In this document: positions 43,961 to 53,384 of the stretch, piece by piece
Numbering within the stretch: position 1 is the stretch's first letter
How the letters are laid out: every line of letters begins with the position of its first letter
Source: Shewanella morhuae
GTDB lineage: Bacteria; Pseudomonadota; Gammaproteobacteria; Enterobacterales; Shewanellaceae
Assembly (NCBI RefSeq): GCF_900156405.1
Contig: NZ_FTNN01000003.1
Location: 186,001 to 250,000, forward strand
DNA length: 64,000 nucleotides
Reading direction: 5' to 3'
Made by a program: the position numbers and the translations under genes
Notes under the pieces: model-generated
Seen by the model: only the letters and a program-made list of their open reading frames with translations
Told to the model about the DNA's origin: nothing
Database searches by the model: none

Positions 43961-44866
43961 ATGGCAAAACCACTCTCAATCACCAGTAGCCTGCCAACTT
44001 TTAGCACGACATGGCGCGCCTATTTTGAAATGACTAAACCAAAAGTGGTCGCACTCATGCTACTCACAGTGTTAGTCGGCATGTGCCTGGCAGTGCCCCA
44101 TGCGGTGCCCGTTCAACCTTTACTTGTAGGTATGCTTGGCATTGCCATGATGGCCGGCTCGGCAGCGGCATTGAATCATCTGATCGATCGCCGTATCGAT
44201 GGTTTAATGGCGCGAACTTACAATCGCCCACTGCCAAAAGGACGTATTTCAGCCACACACGCCCTGATCTTCGCCGCCAGCATAGGTAGCTCTGGTTTTA
44301 TCATTTTATATTTATGGGTTAATCCACTCACAGCTTGGTTAACATTTGCCAGCCTGATTGGCTACGCCTTGGTTTACACCGCCTATTTAAAACGTGCTAC
44401 ATCGCAAAATATCGTGATCGGCGGTCTTGCAGGTGCTATGCCACCATTATTGGGATGGACAGCCGTCACTAACGAATTGCACGGCCATGCATTATTGCTT
44501 GTGATCATTATTTTTACGTGGACGCCGCCACACTTTTGGGCATTGGCCATTCACAGACGCACCGAATATGCCAAAGTAGATATTCCTATGTTACCGGTTA
44601 CCCACGGGGTCGAATTTACCAAAACCTGTATCTTGCTTTATACAGTATTATTAGCGGTTGCTTGCCTGCTACCCGTGCTGGTTGGTATGTGTGGACCAGT
44701 CTACTTTGTATGCTCTAGCTTGCTCAGTACGGGATTTATCTATAAGGCGTGGCAACTTAAATATCGTGACCATGATGGCTTGGCAATGCAGGTGTTTCGC
44801 TTTTCTATCTACCATTTAATGTTGTTATTTATGGCATTACTACTTGACCATTATTTGTGGTTCTAG
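43961..44866 (+). CDS. cyoE: CyoE/CtaB, heme O synthase (protoheme IX farnesyltransferase)
   Basis: This UbiA-family prenyltransferase adds farnesyl to heme B. It has 301 residues and about nine helices. The diphosphate-binding motif [21 protein letters not shown] (residues about 69-89) is intact and the second Asp-rich loop follows KRATSQN. The start follows GAGGGATCC. It lies 36 bases after ctaA and 36 bases before the SCO gene, in the same direction. Confidence 0.94.
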   Translation: MAKPLSITSSLPTFSTTWRAYFEMTKPKVVALMLLTVLVGMCLAVPHAVPVQPLLVGMLGIAMMAGSAAALNHLIDRRIDGLMARTYNRPLPKGRISATHALIFAASIGSSGFIILYLWVNPLTAWLTFASLIGYALVYTAYLKRATSQNIVIGGLAGAMPPLLGWTAVTNELHGHALLLVIIIFTWTPPHFWALAIHRRTEYAKVDIPMLPVTHGVEFTKTCILLYTVLLAVACLLPVLVGMCGPVYFVCSSLLSTGFIYKAWQLKYRDHDGLAMQVFRFSIYHLMLLFMALLLDHYLWF

Positions 44867-44902
44867 TTTGTAGCACTAACGAGTATTTATGGAGCTTACT
44901 TT

Positions 44903-45535
44903 ATGCAAAAAAGAATTTTAGTTGGCGCCATTTTATTGATTGGCCTTGGCGGCCTATTGGCGGTGAAATTTAACTCGCCTAAACCGCTCGAATTAGAGAG
45001 TGGTTTGTTATTTCCACAGGCATACGAAATAGCGCCTTTTGAATTAGTTGATCAGCACAAACAGCCTTTTACCAACGCTAACTTACAAGATAAATGGAGC
45101 TTATTTTTTATCGGCTTTACGTTTTGCCCCGATGTGTGCCCGACGACCTTAAATAAACTCGCAGCAGCTTATCCTGAACTCAATCAAATAGCGCCATTAC
45201 AAGTGGTATTTTTATCCGTAGATCCCAAACGGGATACACCGGATAAACTGCTGACCTATGTCAATTTTTTTAATCCAGAATTTAAAGCTGTGACAGGCGA
45301 ACACACACAATTATTTCCCCTCACCCGCAGCTTAGGGCTAGCTTATGCCATGATCGGTGAGGGAGAGAACTACCAAGTTGACCACAGCGCAGGCTATGTA
45401 TTGGTGTCACCCCTGGGAACACGAGTCGCAGTATTCAAACCTACGGCAACATTGGGGAAACCACCACAGGTCGTTAATGATGAAATGATTAGCGATTTTA
45501 GAAAAATAGTGTCGCAATACAAACCTAGCCGTTAA
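44903..45535 (+). CDS. SCO1/SenC-family copper chaperone
   Basis: This thioredoxin-fold protein matures the CuA site of oxidase subunit II. It has 210 residues with an N-terminal membrane anchor (about 5-22). The copper site is complete: CPDVCP (CxxxC, residues about 78-82) and the distal His in YQVDHSAGY. It is the last gene of the cox cluster. Its stop codon directly abuts the stop of the convergent deacetylase gene with no base between. Confidence 0.93.
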   Translation: MQKRILVGAILLIGLGGLLAVKFNSPKPLELESGLLFPQAYEIAPFELVDQHKQPFTNANLQDKWSLFFIGFTFCPDVCPTTLNKLAAAYPELNQIAPLQVVFLSVDPKRDTPDKLLTYVNFFNPEFKAVTGEHTQLFPLTRSLGLAYAMIGEGENYQVDHSAGYVLVSPLGTRVAVFKPTATLGKPPQVVNDEMISDFRKIVSQYKPSR

Positions 45536-46582
45536 TCACTCTTTGACCCAAGAGCCATCGTCCCTTGGCCTCACCCAAGGCTGAGAAAACCAATAGTAAC
45601 CATTGCGCGCCTTACTTGGCGCAGTGCAGTTGTAACGCGAACGCCCCGCAGGTAAGGCTAAATCCGCTTGAATACTAAACTTATTTTCACTTAACCAAGT
45701 CGGTTTTTTTGAACCTTGGCCTTGGATATAACACATCACTTGTTTGGCAGAGATATCACTCATATCGAGTGTGACGTTAAGCTCTGGGCGCCAACGGCCG
45801 CCCGTTAACTCTGGATCGCTAGGACTTTGTGCTATCACAGGCATATTTAAACTGTATAACTTGGCCTTAAGGCTTTTTAAATCTGCATATTGCCCTGCAA
45901 CCGGAAAGCGTGGCAGTGCGGTTAAGGGTGAATAAGGGCCAGCAGCACCAGACTGTTGTCCAAAAGCGACAAAGCCGTTATCTGTTAACATGTCCTGCAA
46001 AGCTTGATTATACTCACCGTAGGGATAGGCCAGTATTTTAAAATTATGCCCTGTCGCATCCAAAATGGCTTTTTCTGTATCCAAAATATTGGTTTTTATG
46101 CGTGCTATCCACTGTACCTGTGATTCATTACTTAACTTACGGATCAAATGTTCGTGAGCCCAACTGTGATTAGCGATATCCGCGCCTTCCTTCGCTAACT
46201 TAACCAATTCATCCCAGCTCATCATCTCGGTAAACTTTTGTTTAATCGGCTCAATTGCCACAAACAAGGTGTAGGGAAATCCAAATTCCTTTAGGATAGG
46301 ATGCGCAGTTGTAGCTATGCTGCGATAACCATCATCGAAGGTAATCGCGACTGTTTTTGCAGGTAAATCTTGTTTTTGCTTTATCGCTTCAACCACTTGA
46401 GACAGCGGGATCACCTTAAAGCCATCGTCAACGAGAAACTGCATTTGCTCACGAAATTGTGCAGGTGTAACGCTGGTCGCCGCCGGAGTGGTTTCTGACA
46501 CATGGTGATATTGCAAAATAACCACCCCGTGGGCCGAAAAAGTGATTAGCCCGATGAGTGCCAACAGTGCACGTTTAACCAT
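45536..46582 (-). CDS. Secreted polysaccharide deacetylase (NodB-type)
   Basis: This 348-residue protein belongs to carbohydrate esterase family 4, metal-dependent enzymes that remove acetyl groups from amino-sugar polymers. A signal peptide covers residues about 1-20. The catalytic base and metal motif VAITFDDGYRS (about 77-87) and the second metal motif HSWAHEHL are present. A C-terminal region of about 90 residues, with ELNVTLDMSDIS and several aromatic residues, has no clear family. The substrate is not defined. It is divergent from a MATE transporter across 22 bases. Confidence 0.87.
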   Translation of the reverse strand: MVKRALLALIGLITFSAHGVVILQYHHVSETTPAATSVTPAQFREQMQFLVDDGFKVIPLSQVVEAIKQKQDLPAKTVAITFDDGYRSIATTAHPILKEFGFPYTLFVAIEPIKQKFTEMMSWDELVKLAKEGADIANHSWAHEHLIRKLSNESQVQWIARIKTNILDTEKAILDATGHNFKILAYPYGEYNQALQDMLTDNGFVAFGQQSGAAGPYSPLTALPRFPVAGQYADLKSLKAKLYSLNMPVIAQSPSDPELTGGRWRPELNVTLDMSDISAKQVMCYIQGQGSKKPTWLSENKFSIQADLALPAGRSRYNCTAPSKARNGYYWFSQPWVRPRDDGSWVKE

Positions 46583-46604
46583 AATGTGAATACCTCTAAA
46601 ATTA

Positions 46605-47969
46605 ATGAATACGACTAAATCAACTTGGTATGACCTAATGCTTAACGGCGCGAAAAATCGTCAATTACTGGCGCTCGCGTTGCCGATGATACTCTCCAAC
46701 ATCACTATTCCACTTTTGGGCTTAGTCGATACGGCTGTTATAGGTCATCTGAGTGAAGCCTATTATTTAGGCGGAGTCGCTGTCGGGTCAACAATTATCA
46801 CATTAATCATTTGGTTATTGGGATTTTTGCGTATGGCGACCACAGGCTTAGTCGCACAAGCATTTGGCGCTGACGATCTGCCCGCCCAGCATAAGCTATT
46901 AGTCCAAGGCGCTATGCTGGCGCTATTATTGGGTGTTGGAGTTATCGCGATGCAAGTCCCGATACTCAATTTAGCATTAGGGTTATCCGAAGCGAGTAGT
47001 GAGGTTGAGCGATATTGCCGCGAATATTTTCAGGTACGAATTTGGTCAACGCCCTTCGCCTTGCTCAATTTGGTGATGTTAGGCTGGCTATTAGGGCGGC
47101 AACAGCCCAAAGCCGCTATGTGGCAACTTATCTTAGCTAACCTTGCCAATATTATTCTCGATATCATATTCGTACTCGGTTTAGGCTGGGGCGTAAAAGG
47201 CGCTGCACTCGCCTCAGTATTTGCCGATATGACCGCCTTCTCCGTCGCGCTGACTATGGTGTTACAACAACTTAAGCGCGCAACCGATTTTCACTTATCC
47301 CAGTTACTTACCCATATTACGTTTACGGGTTATGGCAAATTACTGAGACTAAATACCGATATTTTTATCCGCAGCCTGTGCCTGCAGACAGCCTTTGCCT
47401 TTATGACATTTCATGGTGCTGGTTTAGGCGATAATACCGTTGCCGCCAATGCCGTATTACTGAATTTATTGTTGTTAATTTCTTATGCTCTGGATGGTAT
47501 TGCCTATTACGCTGAGGCAGAAGTCGGCCGAGCCTACGGGCAAAAGCAAGCTAAGCAATTAAGGGAGGCGGTGATCTTAGCGTGGTGCTGGTCCGCGATT
47601 ACGGCTCTAGGGTTTTGTGCCTTTTTCGGCCTTTTTGGTAGCAATATTATCGCATTATTAACCAGCATTAATGAGGTCAGAACTACAGCACAGGCCTATC
47701 TTATCTGGCTAATATTCTTACCTTTATGGTCCTTTAGTTCTTATTTATTCGATGGTGTTTATATTGGTGCAGCTAAAGGAAAAGTAATGCGTAACAGCAT
47801 GATACTTGCTACCTTCGGCGCATTTTTCCCCACTTGGTATTTACTGCAGCAGCTATTATCACCAGAGCAAGGTAATCATGCACTCTGGGCTGCCATTAGC
47901 GCCTTTATGATCGTGAGAAGTTTAACGCTTGCTGGGCATTATTATTTCAGCAAAGATTTCTTGGCTTAA
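46605..47969 (+). CDS. MATE-family efflux transporter (DinF-like)
   Basis: This 454-residue multidrug/toxin extrusion transporter has twelve hydrophobic segments. It resembles the DinF branch: LALPMILSNITIPLLGLVDTAVIGH near the N terminus is typical. In E. coli dinF sits beside lexA; here it is about 10 kb away and I see no SOS box before it. The start has no clear Shine-Dalgarno sequence, and only 22 bases separate it from the divergent deacetylase start. Confidence 0.87.
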   Translation: MNTTKSTWYDLMLNGAKNRQLLALALPMILSNITIPLLGLVDTAVIGHLSEAYYLGGVAVGSTIITLIIWLLGFLRMATTGLVAQAFGADDLPAQHKLLVQGAMLALLLGVGVIAMQVPILNLALGLSEASSEVERYCREYFQVRIWSTPFALLNLVMLGWLLGRQQPKAAMWQLILANLANIILDIIFVLGLGWGVKGAALASVFADMTAFSVALTMVLQQLKRATDFHLSQLLTHITFTGYGKLLRLNTDIFIRSLCLQTAFAFMTFHGAGLGDNTVAANAVLLNLLLLISYALDGIAYYAEAEVGRAYGQKQAKQLREAVILAWCWSAITALGFCAFFGLFGSNIIALLTSINEVRTTAQAYLIWLIFLPLWSFSSYLFDGVYIGAAKGKVMRNSMILATFGAFFPTWYLLQQLLSPEQGNHALWAAISAFMIVRSLTLAGHYYFSKDFLA

Positions 47970-48032
47970 ACTAATACGGCTCGTACACAACCCTATTCGT
48001 GCCACAAAATAATTTACGAACGTAAAACTAAA

Positions 48033-48060
48033 AACGCGACCCAAAGGTCGCGTTCTTTAT
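48033..48060. terminator. Terminator between MATE gene and nfuA
   Basis: AACGCGACC (48033-48041) and GGTCGCGTT (48046-48054) are perfect 9-base arms around CAAA, preceded by an A run and followed by CTTTATT. It can serve both convergent genes. Confidence 0.8.
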
Positions 48061-48078
48061 TAAAACCAGCAAATAAGA

Positions 48079-48657
48079 TTAAGCGTAAGAATGCTCGCCA
48101 TGCTGATGATCTGTCACGTCACGCACGCCAGTCAGCTCACCTGGGAACATGTCTAACAGTTGTTTTTCGATACCATCCTTTAAGGTGATATCAACTTGAG
48201 AACAACCGTTACATCCACCGCCGAACTGCAATATTGCAACGCCTTCGGTCGTGATTTCAACCAACATAATATTGCCACCGTGACTTGCCAACTGAGGGTT
48301 AATCTCAGATTGGATCACATATTCAATACGCTCAACTAAAGGTGCATCACCAGACACTTTACGCATTTTAGCATTGGGGGCTTTAAGCGTAAGTTGAGAA
48401 CCTAATTGATCCGTCACAAAGTCAATGGTGGCATCTTCAAGGAAAGGCGCGCTTTTTTCATCAACCATAGCTTTGAAACCTGTAAACTCGATTTCAATAT
48501 CATCACTTTCAACAGCATCTGGAGGACAGTAAGATACACCACACTCAGCTTGCGAGGTTCCTGGACTGATCACAAATACGCGAATATGAGTGCCTTCAGG
48601 TTGATCTGCTAACAACTTAACAAAATGGGCTTGAGCCGTATCGGAAATAGTAATCAT
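48079..48657 (-). CDS. nfuA: NfuA, iron-sulfur cluster carrier
   Basis: This protein carries a [4Fe-4S] cluster and hands it to target enzymes, especially under oxidative stress or iron shortage. It has 192 residues, close to E. coli NfuA (191). An N-terminal degenerate A-type domain (residues about 1-95) is followed by the Nfu domain with the cluster-binding CxxC in [11 protein letters not shown] (about 149-152). GGAGCAGG precedes the ATG. Confidence 0.95.
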   Translation of the reverse strand: MITISDTAQAHFVKLLADQPEGTHIRVFVISPGTSQAECGVSYCPPDAVESDDIEIEFTGFKAMVDEKSAPFLEDATIDFVTDQLGSQLTLKAPNAKMRKVSGDAPLVERIEYVIQSEINPQLASHGGNIMLVEITTEGVAILQFGGGCNGCSQVDITLKDGIEKQLLDMFPGELTGVRDVTDHQHGEHSYA

Positions 48658-48898
48658 GAAACCTGCTCCGTCAGGGGATACCTGAGTGTTTTAGTAAGAA
48701 TTAGCCGTATGATACTCCGACTCACCTTTGCTTTGTAGTCCCTTGGGTAGCAAGTTTATGGATTTTTGCCATAACGATCACGCTTTAACGCTACTATGTC
48801 GCGGGCTCGAGCGGTATAGCTTGGATAAGTTGAAAATAAATAATTATTATAAAACAAATGTTTAATATGATTTTTACGGGAGCTTATAACTCGCCAAC

Positions 48899-49690
48899 TC
48901 ACTCACTATCAAGCTCATCTAGCAAGCCAGGCGCCTCAGCTCGTGCCAAACACCACACTTGAACATCAACGTAATGCACCTCAAATAAGCGCGCTATTTC
49001 AGAAACTGTAGTCCCAGTGGTGACCACATCATCGACCAGTGCAACACGTTGGAAGGCAAAATCATCTGCCAAAATGAAAGCATCGTGTAAATTACGCCGC
49101 CGCTGTGCCCCCGAAAGCCCAGCTTGCGGTCGAGTATCTTGTCTGCGCGTTAGTCCTTCGTCAATCAACGGCAACTGCAAGAGTTGCGATAACTCATGGG
49201 CAATTAACCATGCTTGATTAAATCCCCGTTGTTGCAGACGTTTAGGATGTAAAGGTACGGGTATTATGGCTTGGGGAAGCCTGATTAATCCTTGTTGTTC
49301 TAATGCTTTAATACGCGTGACTAAAGCACGACATAACACAGGTAAAGCGGCAAGCTGGCCTTGATACTTTATCGCGCCAACCCAAGTGCCTAAACCTTGA
49401 TGATAACTACAAGGCGCAATCACTTTACGCGGCTGGCGTTTTTGGCATTCACCACAATAATCGGCCTCAATTTGCATCGACTTACCGCAGCCTAAACAAA
49501 TCGGCCCGCGATATAGGCCAGAATGCAGACAAATAGCACAAATGCCGCTCTCGGGAAGTGATATCGATTGGTGGCACAGCAAGCAACGGTTAGGTAAACT
49601 GCTCGCTAGCCAAGTAGTACCGAGTTGATATCCTACACGCATTTTCCGCAAAGCGGCTTGCAGCCAAATCCTTTTGACAACGTGCGACAT
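48899..49690 (-). CDS. ComF-family protein (GntX-like)
   Basis: This 263-residue protein has the ComF arrangement: an N-terminal zinc-finger-like set of Cys pairs (CLLC, CAIC, CLGC, CGEC) followed by a phosphoribosyltransferase-type fold. The latter shows the PRPP-binding loop RVALVDDVVTTGTTVSE. ComF proteins serve DNA uptake in Haemophilus and Bacillus; in E. coli the relative GntX is linked to use of DNA as a nutrient. The start MSHVVKR follows AGGTGAAT; a reading 16 codons longer runs into the divergent bioH start. Confidence 0.88.
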   Translation of the reverse strand: MSHVVKRIWLQAALRKMRVGYQLGTTWLASSLPNRCLLCHQSISLPESGICAICLHSGLYRGPICLGCGKSMQIEADYCGECQKRQPRKVIAPCSYHQGLGTWVGAIKYQGQLAALPVLCRALVTRIKALEQQGLIRLPQAIIPVPLHPKRLQQRGFNQAWLIAHELSQLLQLPLIDEGLTRRQDTRPQAGLSGAQRRRNLHDAFILADDFAFQRVALVDDVVTTGTTVSEIARLFEVHYVDVQVWCLARAEAPGLLDELDSE

Positions 49691-49722
49691 ATATTCACCT
49701 AATCGATTTTTGAGGCACTCAA

Positions 49723-50517
49723 ATGAGCCAAATGACATCCAACAATTCAGCTAATTTGCATATTGAAATAATAGGCCAAGGGCCTGATCTGGTCATGCTT
49801 CATGGTTGGGGTGTAAATAGTGCAGTATTTACACCCTTACACCAGTCACTGTCTCAGTATAGAGTGCACTATGTCGACTTGCCGGGCTTTGGCCATAGTC
49901 AGCAAATAGAAGGTGGGCTATCCACTTGGGTTGATGCTCTAGTGACAGCATTACCAGAACACGCCATTTGGGCAGGTTGGTCGCTCGGTGGGCTTGTTGC
50001 TACTCAAGCAGCACTGAGTTATCCACAAAAAATCAAAGGCTTGATTACTATTGCCTCTTCACCCTGTTTTATGGCGAAAGAAGATGAAGCTTGGCCAGGC
50101 ATCCCACCCCAAGTGCTTAATCAGTTTAGTGAACAACTTGGGCAAAATTTACCGCGCACGATAGAACGATTTCTGGCAATTCAAGCTATGGGCAGCGAAA
50201 CGGCTAAAGAAGATATCAAACAGCTGCGCGATCTTGTGCTCGCACGCCCTTTACCGACTGTCACAGCGTTATCACAGGGGTTAAGTATGCTGACTGACAT
50301 TGACTTAAGATCGCAACTTACAGAGCTACAGTTGCCTTGGCTTAGAATCTGGGGACGACTTGATGGACTTGTGCCTAAACGCGTGCAACCTAAAATGCCA
50401 ATGGCAAGCCACATTGAAGATGCTATGTTAGCCAAAGCCTCCCATGCGCCGTTTATTTCCCATCAACAAGCGTTTTTGCAGATATTTATGCCTTGGTTAG
50501 CATTACAGACACGCTAA
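49723..50517 (+). CDS. bioH: BioH, pimeloyl-ACP methyl ester esterase
   Basis: This alpha/beta hydrolase releases pimeloyl-ACP from its methyl ester in biotin synthesis. It has 264 residues. Motifs are LHGWGVNSAVF (oxyanion loop), GWSLGG (nucleophile Ser, about residue 88) and ASHAPFIS (catalytic His). The bioH and comF/gntX genes are divergent neighbours in E. coli too, which strengthens both calls. GAGG precedes the ATG by eight bases. Confidence 0.92.
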   Translation: MSQMTSNNSANLHIEIIGQGPDLVMLHGWGVNSAVFTPLHQSLSQYRVHYVDLPGFGHSQQIEGGLSTWVDALVTALPEHAIWAGWSLGGLVATQAALSYPQKIKGLITIASSPCFMAKEDEAWPGIPPQVLNQFSEQLGQNLPRTIERFLAIQAMGSETAKEDIKQLRDLVLARPLPTVTALSQGLSMLTDIDLRSQLTELQLPWLRIWGRLDGLVPKRVQPKMPMASHIEDAMLAKASHAPFISHQQAFLQIFMPWLALQTR

Positions 50518-50578
50518 AGCTTTATCTTTGAGCGATTAATGGCTAGTATTTAACCATTAATGCAGTGAGGAATTTTCC

Positions 50579-51139
50579 ATGTTAGTTGTCAGTAACTACC
50601 CCCAAGTTCCGCTCGCGACCAGTAATGTCGCAACGGACTCGGCTCGGGTCGACAACCAACTGAAACCTGTGGTAATTCCGCCACAAGCAGCAACTAAAGG
50701 TCACGAAGAACGTGCCTTTAATCCGCAAAATGAACGCACAGCAGATCATACTCAGCAACAAACCAAAACACTTGAGAGCAATCAGCAGCAAGTTCAAGAA
50801 AAACAGCAGCAACAGCAATCTTCGCAGCAACAAAACCAACAACAGCAAGAGAAAAAAGCGCCCCTTTTGGTGGCCGAGCGGATTTTACCTAAAACGCTAA
50901 AAATAGCAGCAAAAGGCCAAGCGGCGTTACAACGTAAGGATATACGCTTAAAAGTCAGCCAAGACGCAGTAAGTGATATGGGGAATAGTGTTAAAGCAAA
51001 CACAGTAAGTAATGCTGCACGACCATCTATCCAAAGCGAGCCAAATCATTTTTATCAACAACTCGGGCAACGCATTAGCCTGTTCTACGAACGGCAAACA
51101 CGACCAGAACAAGAGCCCGCTTTGTCGACATCGATTTAA
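50579..51139 (+). CDS. Gln-rich hypothetical protein
   Basis: I do not recognise this 186-residue protein. The middle (residues about 60-92) is mostly Gln with Glu, Ser and Asn, written with mixed CAG and CAA codons, and is probably disordered. The ends are charged, and the C terminus has a short conserved-looking helix (FYQQLGQRISLFYERQ). There is no signal peptide or membrane segment. GAGG lies before the ATG and a good terminator follows, so it is likely a real gene. It lies 62 bases after bioH. Confidence 0.65.
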   Translation: MLVVSNYPQVPLATSNVATDSARVDNQLKPVVIPPQAATKGHEERAFNPQNERTADHTQQQTKTLESNQQQVQEKQQQQQSSQQQNQQQQEKKAPLLVAERILPKTLKIAAKGQAALQRKDIRLKVSQDAVSDMGNSVKANTVSNAARPSIQSEPNHFYQQLGQRISLFYERQTRPEQEPALSTSI

Positions 51140-51158
51140 TCTCTTTATTAGTATCAAT

Positions 51159-51187
51159 AAAAAATGCCGCTAAATAGCGGCATTTTT
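51159..51187. terminator. Bidirectional terminator
   Basis: AATGCCGCT and AGCGGCATT flank AAAT, with A and T tracts outside. It serves the Gln-rich gene (plus) and the LtaS-like gene (minus). Confidence 0.88.
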
Positions 51188-51201
51188 ATTCTATTGAATA
51201 T

Positions 51202-53166
51202 TTATTTCGGTAAGCGATATAGCTCTTGCTGATAGGCTAAACTGCCCCACAATGCCCAACTTAATGCTTTCTTTTCTAAGGCTTTTGCCGCTGGGGCATA
51301 AGGCGTCAATTTCTTAGTTTTGATATTATATTGGAAACCTTGAGCAGCTTTTTCTGGCTGAAGAATCACTACATCACTACCTTCCATTAGGGCAAAGTTT
51401 TTATCATATTGCATTAATGCGCGGCCAGGCCAATCGTCACTAACTTGGGTTAAGTCACGGCCAAGCATAGGATAAGAGTCTGAAATACCTATCAATGATA
51501 GCAATGTTGGTGGTAAATCTATTTGACTGACAATACGCTGATCGCGCTTTGGCGCTAGATTATCCCCAAGGATTAAACCCGGAATACGAAAACGCGATAT
51601 CGGTACCAGATCAGCACCAACAACCCGGCTGTCATGGTCAGCAACAATGATAAAAATCGTGTCTTTCCAGTAATCGGCATTTTTCGCTAACTTGAAGAAC
51701 TCACCAATCGCATAGTCAGCATATTTTGCCGCATTATTGCGGGTTTGTTTAGGTTCTTCGTAAAGCTTAATACGATCATCTGGAAACTCGAATGGGTCGT
51801 GGTTACTCGAGCTAAAAACTAAACTAAAGAAGGGTTTACCTTCGCTGTGCAAGCGTTCAAACTCACTATTAGCTTTACGCATTAAATCTTCGTCAGATGC
51901 CCCCCACGAGCCGACAAAGGCCGGAGACTTGTAATCCTTTTGATCTATGATGTCACTAAAGCCATTGCCCAAGAAAAAACTACGCATATTATCGAAATGA
52001 CTCTCACCACCATAGATAAACTGGGTGGTATAACCATGATTTTTAAGTAGTTCGGCAATACTAAAAAAGCCAACTTGGCTCTTACCCAATTTGACCACCG
52101 AGCGAGCTGGCGTTGGTGTAAAACCTGTCGTCACGGCTTCGATACCGCGTACTGAGCGAGTTCCTGTGGCATACAAATTATCGAAATACCAACCCTCTTT
52201 AGATAAAGCGTCGATATTAGGAGTGAGGGGTAAACCGCCTAAACTCCCCACAAAACGCGCACCTAAACTCTCTTGCAATAGAATAACTAAATTCTTTGGC
52301 TTACCAGTATAACTAGCTTGATTAAAACTCAGCGAAGGTAAATCTGTTGAGGTAAATGCACTTTCAGGACGGCCACTTTCCTGGCGGATAGTAGCAATAA
52401 TATCCTTATCCTCTAGATCGCCATAAACGTCTGACGCATCTTCTTCACTGCCCATCTGCTTGATTGCAAATACTAATGAATAAGCAGAGTTGATAACCAA
52501 AGAATTAACCAACGGATCATCGACAAATGCGACCATCGCAGGGTTAATCGGCCTATGGCCTAACGTTGAGCGAGCACCTACGATCGTGAGAGCAATCACA
52601 AACAACGCCAACACAGGGCGCCAGTACCATCGTGGAAAGCGAAGATTTTTTGTGAGCTTACCGCTTAATACCCACCCAAGCCAGAGTGTGCCAATTGTTA
52701 ACAATACCGAGAAAAAGAGTTCGAATTTACGACCCGCCCAGAACATAGATAACACTTCTTTCGGGTAGATAAGGTATTCGACATACAAGCGGTTCGGACG
52801 AATACCGTATTCTTCAATAAATGCAGGCGTTGATGCTTCCAAAAATAGAATGATCCACAGGCCAACAGTTAGCCATACTCGTAAAATAAACTGCCATAAA
52901 CGGCCTACAACATGATCACCAGAAAATAGCGTGGTTCCTAACGCTGCGATACCCCATAACCAACACAAGGTTGCTATATCAACACGCAACCCTTGAATTA
53001 ATAGGTGTGACCAACCATCAACAGCGGTGACGCGATCGGCCTGCCACAATCCCAAAGCAATACGGCTTAGGGTAGTAATGAAGATGACTAATAATGAAAA
53101 AATAAAGATGGCACGAAAAGGCCCATGGGCCTTCTTCTGCCCACGAGAAAATAAACTTGCTTGCAT
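51202..53166 (-). CDS. LtaS/OpgB-like membrane sulfatase-family phosphotransferase
   Basis: This 654-residue protein has about five N-terminal membrane helices (residues about 17-190) and a large periplasmic alkaline-phosphatase-superfamily domain (about 280-600). The catalytic Thr lies in ATGTRSVRGIEAVTTG. The metal ligands are seen in NLVILLQESLG and IFIIVADHDSR. Relatives include lipoteichoic acid synthase, OpgB and phosphoethanolamine transferases, which move groups from phospholipid head groups. The exact donor and acceptor in this organism are unknown. The opening residues RGQKKAHGPFRAIFIF are basic, as expected for a cytoplasmic end. Confidence 0.85.
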   Translation of the reverse strand: MQASLFSRGQKKAHGPFRAIFIFSLLVIFITTLSRIALGLWQADRVTAVDGWSHLLIQGLRVDIATLCWLWGIAALGTTLFSGDHVVGRLWQFILRVWLTVGLWIILFLEASTPAFIEEYGIRPNRLYVEYLIYPKEVLSMFWAGRKFELFFSVLLTIGTLWLGWVLSGKLTKNLRFPRWYWRPVLALFVIALTIVGARSTLGHRPINPAMVAFVDDPLVNSLVINSAYSLVFAIKQMGSEEDASDVYGDLEDKDIIATIRQESGRPESAFTSTDLPSLSFNQASYTGKPKNLVILLQESLGARFVGSLGGLPLTPNIDALSKEGWYFDNLYATGTRSVRGIEAVTTGFTPTPARSVVKLGKSQVGFFSIAELLKNHGYTTQFIYGGESHFDNMRSFFLGNGFSDIIDQKDYKSPAFVGSWGASDEDLMRKANSEFERLHSEGKPFFSLVFSSSNHDPFEFPDDRIKLYEEPKQTRNNAAKYADYAIGEFFKLAKNADYWKDTIFIIVADHDSRVVGADLVPISRFRIPGLILGDNLAPKRDQRIVSQIDLPPTLLSLIGISDSYPMLGRDLTQVSDDWPGRALMQYDKNFALMEGSDVVILQPEKAAQGFQYNIKTKKLTPYAPAAKALEKKALSWALWGSLAYQQELYRLPK

Positions 53167-53343
53167 GTGTTACCCCAAAACATATAAAAAGCCACTCTGT
53201 GTTAGAGTGTCGATTCAAGAAAATCAGTGAATGAGCCATGCTATGACAACTGACTTTGCTTAACGTTGCATTAAATGCCAACGTTATATTCTTTAAAGCA
53301 GCATTTATGCAACAAATTTGTGAGTAATAAGTAAAAAGATATG

Positions 53344-53368
53344 ACTCGGACACACTTTGTATCCGAGT
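53344..53368 (-). terminator. Hairpin after tex
   Basis: ACTCGGA (53344-53350) and TCCGAGT (53362-53368) are perfect arms around an 11-base loop, 16 bases beyond the tex stop. On the minus strand a modest T run (CTTTTTAC) follows a few bases later. Confidence 0.5.
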
Positions 53369-53384
53369 TTTAACATTGCAGACG

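Noticed and set aside
46605..47969. SOS control of the DinF-like MATE transporter
   Set aside because: I see no CTG-N10-CAG box in the 22-base gap or just inside the divergent gene.
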